Shown here one piece after another: positions 23,898 to 34,534 of a stretch of 64,000 bases of DNA (its first letter is position 1; every line of letters starts with the position of its first letter). This stretch comes from Taxawa tesnikishii (nom. ined.) (taxonomy: Eukaryota; Ascomycota; Dothideomycetes; Dothideales): positions 372,001 through 436,000 of the forward strand of contig JAPDRO010000017.1 in assembly GCA_030247885.1 (NCBI GenBank), written 5' to 3'. The notes under the pieces are model-generated. The model made no database searches and was not told the DNA's origin. It worked only from the letters and a program-made list of their open reading frames with translations. A program made the position numbers and the translations under genes.

Positions 23898-25667
23898 ATG
23901 CCGGAAAAGCGCCCGTATCCCGCGGATGGTGTCGAGAATGGTGACAACAAGAGGTCGCGCTCAATCAATGGATCGCCTGCTCCACCTCCGAGCGCAAATG
24001 GAGCAGAGACGGACATTGAAAGAAAGAGGAGGGAGGCAGAGCAGAGGATAGCGGAACTGAAGGCGAAGATGGCGGCCAAGCGCGGTGCAGCGCCTACACC
24101 ACCAGCTCCTGCAGCGCAGAATAATGCTATGGACGCGAAGGCCAGGATAGAGGCCATGAAGGCAAAATTGAACCTGGGAAAGTCAGCGGCAGCAGCTCCA
24201 GCCCCTCCAGCCGCGGCATCTCCCTCTCCAGCGCCAGCTTCGCCAGCTCCGGAACCTACAGGAGTGATAAGGGATCCCGCCTTGCAGGCGAGGTTGGCTG
24301 CACTCAGAGAGAAGTTCAGCAAGCCTCGCGAGCCAGCTGCGGCCGTTCCAACACCACCTCCAGTCCGGGAGGACGCGTCCAGGGTTGCAAGAGGTGGACT
24401 TGGTGTTGGTCTGCACCCTAGTCTGATGGGAGATCTAAGTGCCCCGGCAGCGAGGGGAAAGGGTCCACAGAGAGGAGGCAGGGAGGCAGAAAAAGCTGCA
24501 AAGGCCAACCCATATCTCTCCACGGATACGGCGGATGAACAAGCAAGAAACGATCCGTACTATGATGCGGGACTGCAGAGGCAGAAGAATCGCGTGCCAA
24601 GGGCGCTCCTGATTAATCAAAAGGGTAAATACATCAACCAGGCCAATGCCATCCGCCAGCAAGAGAGGATAGAGGCCATGAAACGAGAAATCCAGGAGCA
24701 GGCACGGAAACAGGCTATCGAGCAAGCTACGGAAAAGTCATTCTTGGTTGCTGCACCTCCGGATATCGAATGGTGGGATGAAGGTCTTGTGAACGGTAAA
24801 GACTACAACGACCTAGACGCGCCAGGCAAGCTCAACTTCGACGTTATCACCCAGTATGTGCAACACCCAGTTCTGCTCGACCCGCCACAAGACAAGAATA
24901 TGCCCGCGCCCAAGCCACTGCCCCTCACGAAAACGGAGCAGGCCAAGCTGCGGCGTCAGCGCCGTATGGCAGACCACAAGGAGGAGCAGGCGAAGATCAG
25001 ACTAGGTCTTAAGCCGCCGCCACCACCAAAGGTCAAGAAGTCCAACCTCATGCGCGTGCTAGGACAGGAAGCCGTCAAAGACCCCACGGCCGTCGAAGCG
25101 CGCGTCAACCGCGAGATCGCGCAGCGTGCTGCTGATCACGAGGCTGCAAACGAGGAACGCAAGTTGACGAAGGAGCAAAGGAACGAGAAACTGGCAGCGC
25201 AGCAGGAAGCTGACGCGGCGAAGGGAATGAAGATCTCGGTCTACAAGATAGACAATTTGAGCAACGGCAAGCATCGCTACAAGGTTCAGGTCAACGCGAC
25301 CCAGAACGCACTGACTGGATGTTTCATCATCAACCCGAAGATGAATCTGGTGATTGTTGAAGGTGGAGCGCATAGTATCAACTTCTACAGAAAGCTGATG
25401 CTGAACCGCATCAAATGGGATGAGAACGCGCCTCCGACCGAGGGCGGCAAGGCGCCCGAGGCGGAGTGGTTGAATCCAATGGACGAGAGGGGCCAGTTGA
25501 AAGATCTGAGTTCCAACAAGTGCACGCTGGTGTGGGAAGGCGAGGAGAAGGATCGAGCGTTCAAGAGGCTCGGAACTAGGGTTTGTGAGACGGACGGAGA
25601 AGCGAAGGACTTTCTCAGCAGGTACAAGATGGAGAACATGTGGACGCTGGCGCAGAGCATGGAGTGA
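23898..25667 (+). CDS. PRP3: U4/U6 small nuclear ribonucleoprotein Prp3
   Basis: Spliceosomal protein that binds the U4/U6 duplex and helps form the U4/U6.U5 tri-snRNP. A single exon encodes 589 residues. The N-terminal 170 residues are low-complexity, rich in Ala, Pro and Lys, with charged helices (ERKRREAEQRIAELKAKM). The central Prp3 domain shows NPYLSTDTADEQARNDPYYD and AIRQQERIEAMKREIQEQ, then PDIEWWDEGLV. The C-terminal DUF1115 RNA-binding domain (about 440-585) contains SVYKIDNLSNGKHRYKVQVNA, NLVIVEGGAHSINFYRKLML and LVWEGEEKDRAFKR. The length fits the family and no frame errors are seen. Confidence 0.96.
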   Translation: MPEKRPYPADGVENGDNKRSRSINGSPAPPPSANGAETDIERKRREAEQRIAELKAKMAAKRGAAPTPPAPAAQNNAMDAKARIEAMKAKLNLGKSAAAAPAPPAAASPSPAPASPAPEPTGVIRDPALQARLAALREKFSKPREPAAAVPTPPPVREDASRVARGGLGVGLHPSLMGDLSAPAARGKGPQRGGREAEKAAKANPYLSTDTADEQARNDPYYDAGLQRQKNRVPRALLINQKGKYINQANAIRQQERIEAMKREIQEQARKQAIEQATEKSFLVAAPPDIEWWDEGLVNGKDYNDLDAPGKLNFDVITQYVQHPVLLDPPQDKNMPAPKPLPLTKTEQAKLRRQRRMADHKEEQAKIRLGLKPPPPPKVKKSNLMRVLGQEAVKDPTAVEARVNREIAQRAADHEAANEERKLTKEQRNEKLAAQQEADAAKGMKISVYKIDNLSNGKHRYKVQVNATQNALTGCFIINPKMNLVIVEGGAHSINFYRKLMLNRIKWDENAPPTEGGKAPEAEWLNPMDERGQLKDLSSNKCTLVWEGEEKDRAFKRLGTRVCETDGEAKDFLSRYKMENMWTLAQSME

Positions 25668-26570
25668 GGGGCCGCTGGGGGATAGATGAAGCACGAGAAT
25701 ACTTGGTGTGTGTAAGCTGACATGCTGCCGTTGCGGCTGGTGGAGGGCTGGTACGTGATGGCGGGGCTTGATAGGCGGCCAGAGTGCCACTGATGTGGTA
25801 CGGAACAGCGTGCTGGCCTAGGATCGAGGCTGCTGGGTCGAGGATACGGAGCATCGGTAGTGGAGGGATAAGCAAACGCAAATGCGGAGAGGCGCGCGCA
25901 CGTGCAGTGGTTGGCTTTTGGCGCGCCTCGCGTAGCCTGAAACAACACCTTTGCCCCCTGTAACAATGTGTATACCCAGAGTAAACTTGCCAACCTTGCC
26001 AATTTCCCAAAACGTAACGATTCACTCGAAGATTTCGCGGTGTACACAAGTCCGGTCGGAGTACTCATGAGGTCCCCGGAGACGTGCAATGGATCTACGC
26101 TGTAAGAAGGGGCTGTCTGTTCGCAGTCTGTCAGTGCACAGAAATAGCCAGCAGCGTTTCATGTTCAGCCATTGCTGCCACAAGGGCGCGTAACACAGCC
26201 TCTGTTTGCACGCCGGGCAAGCATCTGGTCAGCTCTAGACGACCGTCAGTTGCTAGCCTTGGTGCAGCATGGGTACTAAGCATCCACAGATATAGCGCTT
26301 TTGCCGCAAGCCCTAACCAGTCTCATCACCCTTCATCTCGCCACGAACCACGCACGACTTGCGGGTAGCTGTGCGCAAGAGTGGCTGTCTCAGAACGCCA
26401 TGCCTAGCTTCACCTTCCGAACCATGATATAGAGGGCGGCCGTACCCAAGGCGCATGTAGGTTTGCCATTGTCGCCCTGCTTCTCGTTCGCGTTTTCGCT
26501 CCTCTTCCAGTCGCTCGTTTTTAGTTGTCCGCAAGTAGATCTTGCGTCCACTCTTTGACTATCTTTCAAA
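25668..26570. other. Intergenic region upstream of the GH131 gene
   Basis: 0.9 kb with no convincing gene. The final 60 bp before the GH131 ATG are pyrimidine-rich, as expected for a fungal 5' leader. Confidence 0.5.
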
Positions 26571-28294
26571 ATGTTCTCTTCCGTCGCTGCTCTCGGTGCC
26601 CTGGTTGGCACCGCCATGGCTGGTATGGCGACTTGCGACCGCAGCAACAGTAGCAGTACTGACGCTCGTAGGCACTGTCCTCTGGGATGGCCGCTTCAAC
26701 GACATGACCTCCAGCACTGACCTGAACAACTGTACGCACATCCAACAGCCTAAAACTACCTGCAGTATTCTCACGCGAATGCGCGCATAGGGAGCTTCTC
26801 GAACGAGGTCGGACCTTATCAGTACTACATCCACGGCACTGGCCCGGTCACCGACTACGTCAACCTGGACTCCACCTACAAGAACCCGGCCGACAGCAGC
26901 TCGAAGCAGGGTGTCAAGATTACTCTTGACCAGACCGCCGTTTGGAACAATGATGGAATGCTTCGCACCGAGCTGATCCCCCAGACCTCCGCTGCCATCA
27001 ACAAGGGCAAGGTGTACTACCACTTCAGCATGCAGCACACCGGTGTGAACCCACCATCCCAGTACGAGGAGCACCAGGTGTGCTTCTTCGAGTCGCACTT
27101 TACGGAGATGAAGTACGGCCTCATCAGCGGTGAGCAGGCGACCAGCGACAACCGCCTGCAGTGGATGGTTGGAGGTGTCGGTAAGTGGGAGACCAACTTT
27201 ACCGCCGGCGAATGGCACAACGTCGCCTACGAGATCGACTTCGACGCTAGCACTGTTGCCTACTACCACTCCACCGGTGCTGAGGACCTTACCCTGACCG
27301 CTGGTCCCTTCTCCGCCAGCACTTCCTCTGTAAGCTCGTCGAGACCGGACATGGACGAGGAAAGGCGCTGACTCACTGATTCTAGAACGGCGCTGACTGG
27401 CACCTCGGTGTCCTCCGCCTCGCCTCCTCGACTGGCCGCAGCGACACCGCCGCCGAGGACTGGCACTTCTCGGGCGTTTACATCGAGAGCGGTGACCTGA
27501 CCACCTCCGTCAGTGGACCAGGTGGTGCCGCCTCCTCCGGCTCTGCATCTGTTGCTCCTTCTACTGCCGCTGCTGTCGAGGCCACCAGCCTTGCCGACTA
27601 CGCCTCCTCTTCCTCCGCCGCCGCTGCCGCCGCCGCTGTCTCCACCTCCTCTGCCGTCGAGGTTGCAGCAACCGGTCTTTCTGCTTACTCAAGCTCGGCT
27701 GCTGCCTCCACCGTTTTTGCGGCCAGCACCGTGACCCTCTCTCCAGTCCCAGTCTCCACCGAGTCCACCGCATCCTCCGCCGCCACCGCCGTCTCCGATT
27801 ACGGCAGCGTGTCTGCCGCTGCGACTTCCTCCAGCGAGGCCGCGTCAATCCCCACCTCCGCTTCCTCTGCCGCGCCTGTTGAGACCGAGAGCATCTACTC
27901 CTTCAGCCTGGCCTCCACCTACGGCTACACGAGTGTGCCCACGACTCTCGCTACCGTCGTCAGCACCTCCTCCTCTTCTGCCGCCGCCGCAGTGACCACC
28001 TCCGAAGCCTCCGCCCCAACCACTGCCTCCGTCCCTTACTTGCCCACCACCGTGTCCGCCTTCACCAGCGCTCTGATCTCGAATAGTATCGACACGACCG
28101 TCGTCTCGGGAACCCAGGTCTCCTCGTTCCTGCCTTCAACCTCCACTGCTGCCGCCGCCGCCGTCCCGACCTCGTCGGAGCTGCCATCCGGATACGGTTC
28201 CGTCCCGGCTGCGACTTCTTCCACCCCTGCTGCCCCGGCCGAGACGGGTGCGGGTGAGGGCGTCTGCCATATCGAGTACGTGTACGAGGATTGA
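26571..28294 (+). CDS. Secreted GH131 family glycoside hydrolase with long Ser/Thr/Ala-rich tail
   Basis: Secreted beta-glucanase of family GH131, acting on beta-1,3/1,4/1,6-glucans of plant or fungal walls. Four exons (26571-26622, 26672-26731, 26791-27329, 27386-28294) encode 519 residues. The N-terminus is a signal peptide (MFSSVAALGALVGTAMAG), followed at once by the GH131 start TVLWDGRFNDM. Other family blocks are GPYQYYIHG, RTELIPQT, VYYHFSMQHT, EEHQVCFFESHFTEMKYG and DWHFSGVYIESG. After about residue 245 a 270-residue tail is almost wholly Ser, Ala, Thr, Val and Pro, probably O-glycosylated. The tail ends in CHIEYVYED, with no GPI-anchor hydrophobic segment and no recognised carbohydrate-binding module. 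No frame errors are seen. Confidence 0.88.
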
Positions 28295-28907
28295 GCGGGT
28301 TCCATCTTTACTGAGCCGCCGCGGCCTTTTCTTCTTTGTTCCCGCCCGGAGGCTTGTCGCCTGCGGGACGGGGGGAAGGGGTTTCTCCTTCATTTAAGCG
28401 ATGTGTGTTGGACGTGGACGTTGATTAGATGTCGGTCGTCTTGTTTTGCTATGATGCAAAGACAAATTCTAAGAAGCGGTTGTTCTCTTTCTCCCCCCCC
28501 ACCCCCAGGAGTTGTCGTTTTCCTTAGTTTCTGTTAGAAGTGTAATGATGTTTCCGAGAGAAAAACGTGTTTCTCAGGGTGGACGAAAACAAAAAAAATT
28601 GATCCCCGACTCATTTCCCCATGCCCAAAACGGGCACGTCTACGGTGTTGGCAAACTCACGTTCTCGAGCGACGGGGTTCTTTGACCGGATATTTGCGTG
28701 TTGTAAGGCGGCGGCAGCAACAATTGCATACTCCGATACCATAGTGTAAGTTTACAGCTTAGCAGGCCTAGGGTAGTGCTTCCCCCACCCCTGTTGTACT
28801 AGATGGCACCTCCAGAATTGAAGCAGGTCCGGGCATTGTGAGGGCCGGAACGAGGGGGAAAACAGGCATCTTCGTGTAGTCTGGTGTCATTGGGTTGGGT
28901 ATATCTA
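28295..28907. other. Convergent intergenic spacer
   Basis: 613 bp between the 3' ends of the GH131 and SCJ1 genes. It holds a poly-C run near 28494 and an A-run near 28591. No gene is seen. Confidence 0.5.
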
Positions 28908-30308
28908 TCACAATTCATCACGGGCGGCGGGTCTCCCGCTATCCTTTGCGAGATCGACGCCCTTCTTCCTCCTCCACTTCTCCCACGTGTCCCAGAACTC
29001 CTTCTCCATGCCCTTGTCCATCTGATCCGGTAGCACGACGACGTAGTCGACGAAGAGGCTGCCGAATTCGGGCCCGGACTCGTGGCGCCAGACGGGCATG
29101 CCCTCGCCCGCTACCGTCTCGACGGTTCCCGGTTGCACGACCTGGCCGCGCTTGCGCGAGAGCTGGACCACGTGACCGTCCAAGTGCGTCAGGTTGCGCG
29201 TCCAATCGCCCATCCACGCCTCGCGCAGACTGAGCACTTCGCGCCAGTAAAGATCCGTGCCTTTGCGTCTGAAGAAGGTGCCGTCCGTGCGATCGTTCTT
29301 CTCCTTCCCGCTGCCCAACTCCGGCTCCTTCTCCGAGAGCGTGACGAACAGGTCTCCGGCCACGTAGTCCGGGCTCTCGTCGCCCTCGTTCTCGAACTGT
29401 ATCCGCGCGCCCTTGGGCACGCCCTTCTCGATGACCAGCGTGTGGGATTCTTCCTCGCGCACGACGCGCTTGCCGTCGCACACCTTGCACTTGTGTTTTA
29501 TCGTGGTGCCCTGTCCGCCGCACACGTCGCACGCCATCTGCATCTGCTGGAAGATGCCCGGCGCCAGCTGCGCCTTCTGGATGATCATCCCTTGCCCGTT
29601 GCACCGTCCGCACCGCTCCCGATGGCCGTCTTCGCTGCCGGACCCCTCGCACGCGGAGCATATCGCCTGCTTCTCGATGGTGATCTCGTGCTCCGCGCCC
29701 GTGTAGAAGTCCCGCAAGGGCATGTGAACGTTCACTTGCATGTTGGGACCCCGTCGGACGCCGGGCTGTCCGAAGTGGCCGCCGCCGCCGAAGAAGCGGG
29801 AGAAGAGGTCGAAGGGGTCGTGTTGGGGGCGTCCGCCGCCTTGTTTGTGTTGTTGCAGGCCTTCGTGGCCGTATTGGTCGTAGATTTTGCGCGTGGACGG
29901 CTCGATGAGGGCTTCGTAGGCTTCGGCTACTTCGACGAACTTTTGGTGCGCGGTTTCGTCGCCGCTGAGAAAGGATTAGTTGGTCTCCGAAGAGTGTTGT
30001 AGTCTGAGGGCTGGTGGGAAGGCGAAAGTGGATGCATAGCATGGGCAGAGGAGAGGTGAGGAGGGGACGGGAGAGGGAGGACGTACGGGTTCTTGTCCGG
30101 GTGGTACTTTTGCTGAGGTTCCGGTAGGCCTTCTTGAGCTCTTTATCAGAGGCACTCTTATCGACCCCGAGGAGCTGTGTCGTCGAGTCAGGAGCGAGAT
30201 CTCAGTGTTTTGAGAGGATTTGATTGTGCAGACCTTGTAATAGTCCTCGGCGCAGAGGGCCAACAAAGGCAGGAGGCACAGCAGTGCCAATGTGTGTAAC
30301 CAGAGCAT
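28908..30308 (-). CDS. SCJ1: ER-lumenal DnaJ/Hsp40 co-chaperone (SCJ1 type), one frameshift
   Basis: Co-chaperone of the ER Hsp70 BiP, acting in folding and degradation of secretory proteins. Three exons, 30308-30234, 30174-30087 and 29964-28908, have introns of 59 and 122 nt. The signal peptide (MLWLHTLALLCLLPLLALCA) leads into the J-domain (EDYYK, then LLGVDKSASDKELKKAYR and HPDKNP). A Gly-rich segment (RFFGGGGHFGQ) and the four CxxCxGxG-type zinc repeats follow (CSACEGSGSE, CGRCNGQG, CDVCGGQG, CKVCDGKR), then the C-terminal substrate-binding domains. The protein ends in RDEL, an HDEL-like retrieval signal. The frame breaks in the T-run 30108-30111, right at the HPD region; one more base restores SKKYHPDKNP and a 406-residue product. 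Confidence 0.93.
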
Positions 30309-31403
30309 GTTGCCGACTTTATCTGAGGATGCGACTATATGCGAGGCTCTGAGAAATCCCAGATCTTGGAGTTGATCGCGGAGATGTTGGGTTGCGATTC
30401 GTTTCCCGGATTATATCATGCTGTCTCTGACGGCAAGGTTCTTTCAGAAAAGAACAGGACGGGTTGAGAAAGGAAGGTATATGCAAAGGACCGTACCGTA
30501 GTTTGGAAAAGGTAAGGCGTTGTGTACCTAATTGACTTCCCTGACACGGCGAACTTCACAGCTGTCCTGAATGCGGCTCTGCTTTGCCGAAGTCCGCACA
30601 TGTTCCTGCAGGGTGCAGGACAGAGTGTATGAAACACTTTACCATGTGAACATGCACAGTACAACATCAGCCTCAGTGATTACACAAGCAACGGATGGGC
30701 TTATCCATTTTGGGGTGTCTTTTCTATCGCGTGCCGGAAGACAGAGATTGCCAAAGCCGGTTTGGTTTACGGTATGAGGGCACAAAGGAAAACTACAATA
30801 CCCTCTTCCCTCTCCCATGGACTCCTCACGCCGGGATAGGGATCGACAAGAGCATCCCCTGCCAGACCGGGTATTGTAAAGAGCTACTGTATGCTGCGAT
30901 AGTGCTCAGGGTGTCGGACTGCCCACCTTGCTGGCCGCGAGGGGACAGTGGCCAACATCATAGTCACGCATTAGGCAGGTACTCGCCATGTTCCTCAGTG
31001 GGTCAGCCTTATCAGCATTCGGCCAACGTTGGCTATGGAGTGCGATAACCATCCTGGCCCGCCAAGCAAACAGCAATAGCAACAGCAACAGCAACAACCA
31101 GATAGGACCTCTGACCACAGCACGCTGTCGCCACCGTGGGTCTCCAGATACCGCAAGAAGACAGTCGGTCCACACAACAACACTTTGTCCACGTTGCCAA
31201 GTGCCGCCTTGTCGTAGCGGATCCGGTTTTCCATCCTGCTCCGGCGCCCCATTCTCAACGTATGATAGCAATCCTTACACATGAACGGAACCGCACACGT
31301 AGGTATATAACTAGGTAGGCGCTCTTTGTTCCATGTTCTCCTATCGTGTTCCTCTGAGTCAGCAACCACGACTGGAAAGAGGTAGTAGCTGCTCACTTAC
31401 ACC
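30309..31403. other. Divergent intergenic region, SCJ1 / permease
   Basis: 1.1 kb holding both promoters. A TATATAA element at 31304-31310 lies about 95 bp before the permease ATG. An AGCAAC-type microsatellite sits at 31068-31098. No gene is supported; the minus-strand open frames here are Cys-rich only because of the microsatellite. Confidence 0.55.
31068..31098. repeat. AGCAAC-type imperfect microsatellite
   Basis: About five imperfect copies of AGCAAC/AGCAAT in the intergenic region upstream of the permease gene. Confidence 0.85.
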
Positions 31404-32979
31404 ATGGCCGAGTTGAACCCGAAGGCCGTCGAGACCTGTTCGCCTTCTGATGGAACGACCAGAAAATTGGCCAAGGGAGAAGTACAGGAGGTCATCTACA
31501 TCGACGCCGAACAGGAACGACTTACCCTCCGGAAATTCGACAAGTACTTGCTGCCTCCGCTTGCCGTTATCCTTCTTATCGCGTACCTGGACCGGTCGAA
31601 TCTGGGTGTGTGTTCGAACGCAGATCACCAGTGTTCCTTTTCATTAACCTTAGCAACGCAGGAAACGCAAAGGTTTTCGGATTTGAAGACGGCATTGGAC
31701 TAAAAGGCAACCAGTTCAACACCGTCTCTACCCTCTTCTACCCCACGTATGTCTTACTCGAGACCCCTTGGACCATGGCCGTCAAGCGATTCGGTGCCAA
31801 ACACGTCCTAGGCGTCGCCATGATCGCCTGGAGCGTCATCACCCTTAGCACAGGCTTCGTCCAGAACTATTCACAGGCCATCGCCGTGCGCATCCTACTC
31901 GGCACCTTCGAGGCCGGTCTAGTGCCCAGCGTCGTCTTCGTCATCTCTACCATCTGGTCGCGCGAAGACCAAGCCAAGCGCAACGCCATCATCTACGGCT
32001 GCAACTGTCTCTCCGGTGCTTTCGGCGGACTGATTGCTTATGGGATCGAAACCATGGGCACCAGACGCGGCCTTGAAGCCTGGAGATGGTTGTTCATCGT
32101 CGAGGGCGCCTTCTCCATCGTACTCTGTGGCATCTGCTGGTGTTTGCTGCCCAGCACCGCAGAGCACGCGTGGTTTCTCAACGCTGAAGAAAAGGCACTC
32201 ATGCGAGCCAGGAAACAGCGCGACGTTGTCAACAGGGGCGATGAGCACTTTGACTGGAAGTACGCACGCATGGCTTTTACGGATGCCTGCGTCTACGTGT
32301 CGGCGCTCGCGTTCTTCTGCTCGTCGATTGCGCTGTTCGGCTTCGGCACATTCTTGCCCACAATCATCAAGGGTCTTGGGTGAGCGACCCATTCCACTCT
32401 GTCGCCAACGACATCTACTAACATCCGCCGCTCGCAGATACACGTCACTCCAAGCCAACTATCTCACCATCCCCGTCTACCTCTTCGCCACGGTAACCCT
32501 CTTCATCGCAACCGCCGCCTCCGACCGACTCAAGAAGCGCGCCGTCGTCCTCGTGATCGCTCCCATCCCCGTCATCATCGGCTACGTAATCGTCTGCAGC
32601 ACCGCCTCCCACGCCGCCGGCTACTTCGCCATGTTCCTCTGCGGCTCCGGCATCTACGCCTACAACTGCACCATCCTGACCTGGGTCTCGAACAACCTGG
32701 CGCCGGATTACAAACGCAGCGTCGGCGTGCCGTTTTTCGTCTCCCTCGCCAATGTCTCGGGCGTCGTGTCGAGTAATATCTACCCCAGTACGGACAGCCC
32801 CAGATATTTGATGGGGAACGCCGTCAGTGCGGGCATGGAGACGTTGGCGTTGTGCGGCGTGCTGGCTATTTGCTGGGTGTTGAGGAGGAGGGAGGAGGTG
32901 AAGGAGGTGTTGAGGAGGCAGGGGTGGTGGAGAACGGGTTGGAGGGGACAGGGCGCTTGGGTTTGTGTACAATCTTTAG
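31404..32979 (+). CDS. MFS transporter, DAL5/allantoate permease family (two frameshifts near C-terminus)
   Basis: Proton-coupled anion permease of the DAL5/TNA1 group (allantoate, nicotinate, pantothenate and similar carboxylates) in the plasma membrane. Exons are 31404-31605, 31662-32379 and 32438-32979, with introns of 56 and 58 nt. About twelve hydrophobic segments start at KYLLPPLAVILLIAYLDRSNLG. The family blocks GFEDGIGLKGNQFNTV, TPWTMAVKRFGAK, RILLGTFEAGLVPSVVF, EAWRWLFIVEGAFSIV and YLTIPVYLFATV follow. Two G deletions (after G32912 and in G-run 32944-32947) throw off the last 25 codons. With them repaired the protein ends GDRALGFVYNL at TAG 32977-32979, the usual family terminus, giving 487 residues. 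The unrepaired frame runs on to 33098 as non-family sequence. The substrate is not predictable. Confidence 0.88.
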
Positions 32980-33250
32980 GTTCGGGGCGTGCGTTCGAGT
33001 TCCATATGCAAGGCTCCCGTCACATTTCTCATACAATGGCCAAGATGGAAAGTAGCGGCGAGAAAGCAATCTCCAAAGATGCAACGCTGAACCTGTGAAC
33101 CAATAGGAGCACAGTTGTCAGGGACTGCCTTCTTACGCCAAGCAATTCATGTTAAAGCCTTTCAAAACTTTGTCAGGATGAGAGCAAAGCTTGACCGCTG
33201 CATTGGTCTCTACACCATTGTCACGATTGTGGAGCAAAAGCAAAATATGA

Positions 33251-33354
33251 TGGACTAGCCGCGAGTCGAACGCGGAACCTTCTCCATCTCAGAACCCAGG
33301 TCTCGAGAGACGCCCGAATGCTAAGAAGATGTCATACCGCTAGACCACAAGCCC
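33251..33354 (-). tRNA. tRNA-Ala(AGC) with 32-nt intron
   Basis: The minus strand reads acceptor GGGCTTG pairing with CTAGTCC. This includes a G3-U70 wobble, the alanine identity pair, and one T-T mismatch at position 6-67. The D-arm is GTCTAGCGGTATGAC. Anticodon stem TCTTC/GGAGA carries loop TTAGCA-T with anticodon AGC. The T-arm is CCGCG-TTCGACT-CGCGG and the discriminator is A. A 32-nt intron sits one base 3' of the anticodon, the canonical place. A T-rich Pol III terminator follows. Mature length is 72 nt. Confidence 0.8.
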
Positions 33355-34534
33355 TTGTTATTGATATTAGTTTCTAGAGATTATATGACAATTTGGCCAA
33401 AATGGGAAGGAGCGACCCAGCAAGGCGTGCCTCCCGTTTTGGCATCGAGCACGCCTACTCAGCACTCAATCCCGTCAAGGGTCGCCGAGAGCCGCAAGTC
33501 GCAAATTCGTTTAGACGACAAGCCCATGATGTTTCAGGAGTTGATCAACCAGTGAATTGCTCGCCTAGTGTTGGTGGCATTGTCCGCTTTACAACGTGAA
33601 CAACGCTTGCGTGGTACGCTGCACTATGCAAGCAACGCATGGATTACGGTCATGGCTCTCCGAGTGAGTTGGAGAGCACGTTGGTGACAAGGACTGGCTG
33701 CCTGTGCCCTTTGCACCTCAGCTGGCATGGTGGAACCGATTGTGGCTCTGCAAGGTGGGATGCCGGTCCATGGTCTTGGTCTCAACAAAGCTGGTCTTTG
33801 CCGCATGAGGAGACAAACATGAAGCAAGCAACGCATCTACATGCCAGTAGGTGGTGTTGAGTCGATGTACAGGTTGGAGGAGCGGAGAACCGGTTGCCGT
33901 GTTGAGGACTCTCAGAGGGTTATGCCGCTTGCTCTCGAAAGCTTCGCTATGAACGGAACTGAAACCCGGTGCGAAACTGGTGTAACTAGCTGTGTCTTCA
34001 TGGCGTGCCTTGTCCATGATCAAGACCCAGACACGACCAGTGACGCAGGACGATTATTGGTTACTTGCATACTGAATCAGGCTGTCCGTCCGTTCGCAAC
34101 GGCTATGCATGCTCCGAAATAGCGCGCCCCAAGCAGGCAAGCGAGCACGCGAGCAGGAGGTGGTGTCCTCTTGTGCAGGTACGCCCTCGTCGCGCACAAG
34201 ATCCACAAAAACTACTGTCGACATCTCTTGCACTATTTCCACGTGCTCAGCAGTATGCGATAACTCATGTTGAGGGCGGTTCTTCCGATATGATCGTGTA
34301 AAGGTGTTGCAGTTATCGATCCGTTCTTGCCTCTCGTCCATTGCCCAACAAAGTTTGCCGGATTGCGGAGGTTCTCCAGCCGTCCTGCGTCATTGGTGAA
34401 CCATTCAAGTCCAGCTCGTCGGCGAACTCCATCGCGCTGAAAACTCACTCTCGTATCTCCTAACACATCCGGTTCGCATTATTCTGCTCCACGACCGCTC
34501 AATACCTGATTGCCTTTGCATCCGCTACACGGCC
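33355..34534. other. Intergenic region
   Basis: 1.2 kb upstream of the CorA-type gene. No coding or repeat content is recognised. Confidence 0.5.

Noticed and set aside
30906-31396. Cys-rich minus-strand frames upstream of the permease
   Set aside because: The Cys run comes only from the AGCAAC microsatellite read in reverse. There is no other gene signal.
26571-33000. A secondary-metabolite or catabolic cluster (GH131, permease, zinc-cluster factor, dioxygenase, BVMO)
   Set aside because: Housekeeping genes (SCJ1, Mg transporter, SLD2) are interspersed, strands are mixed and no backbone enzyme such as PKS, NRPS or terpene cyclase is present.
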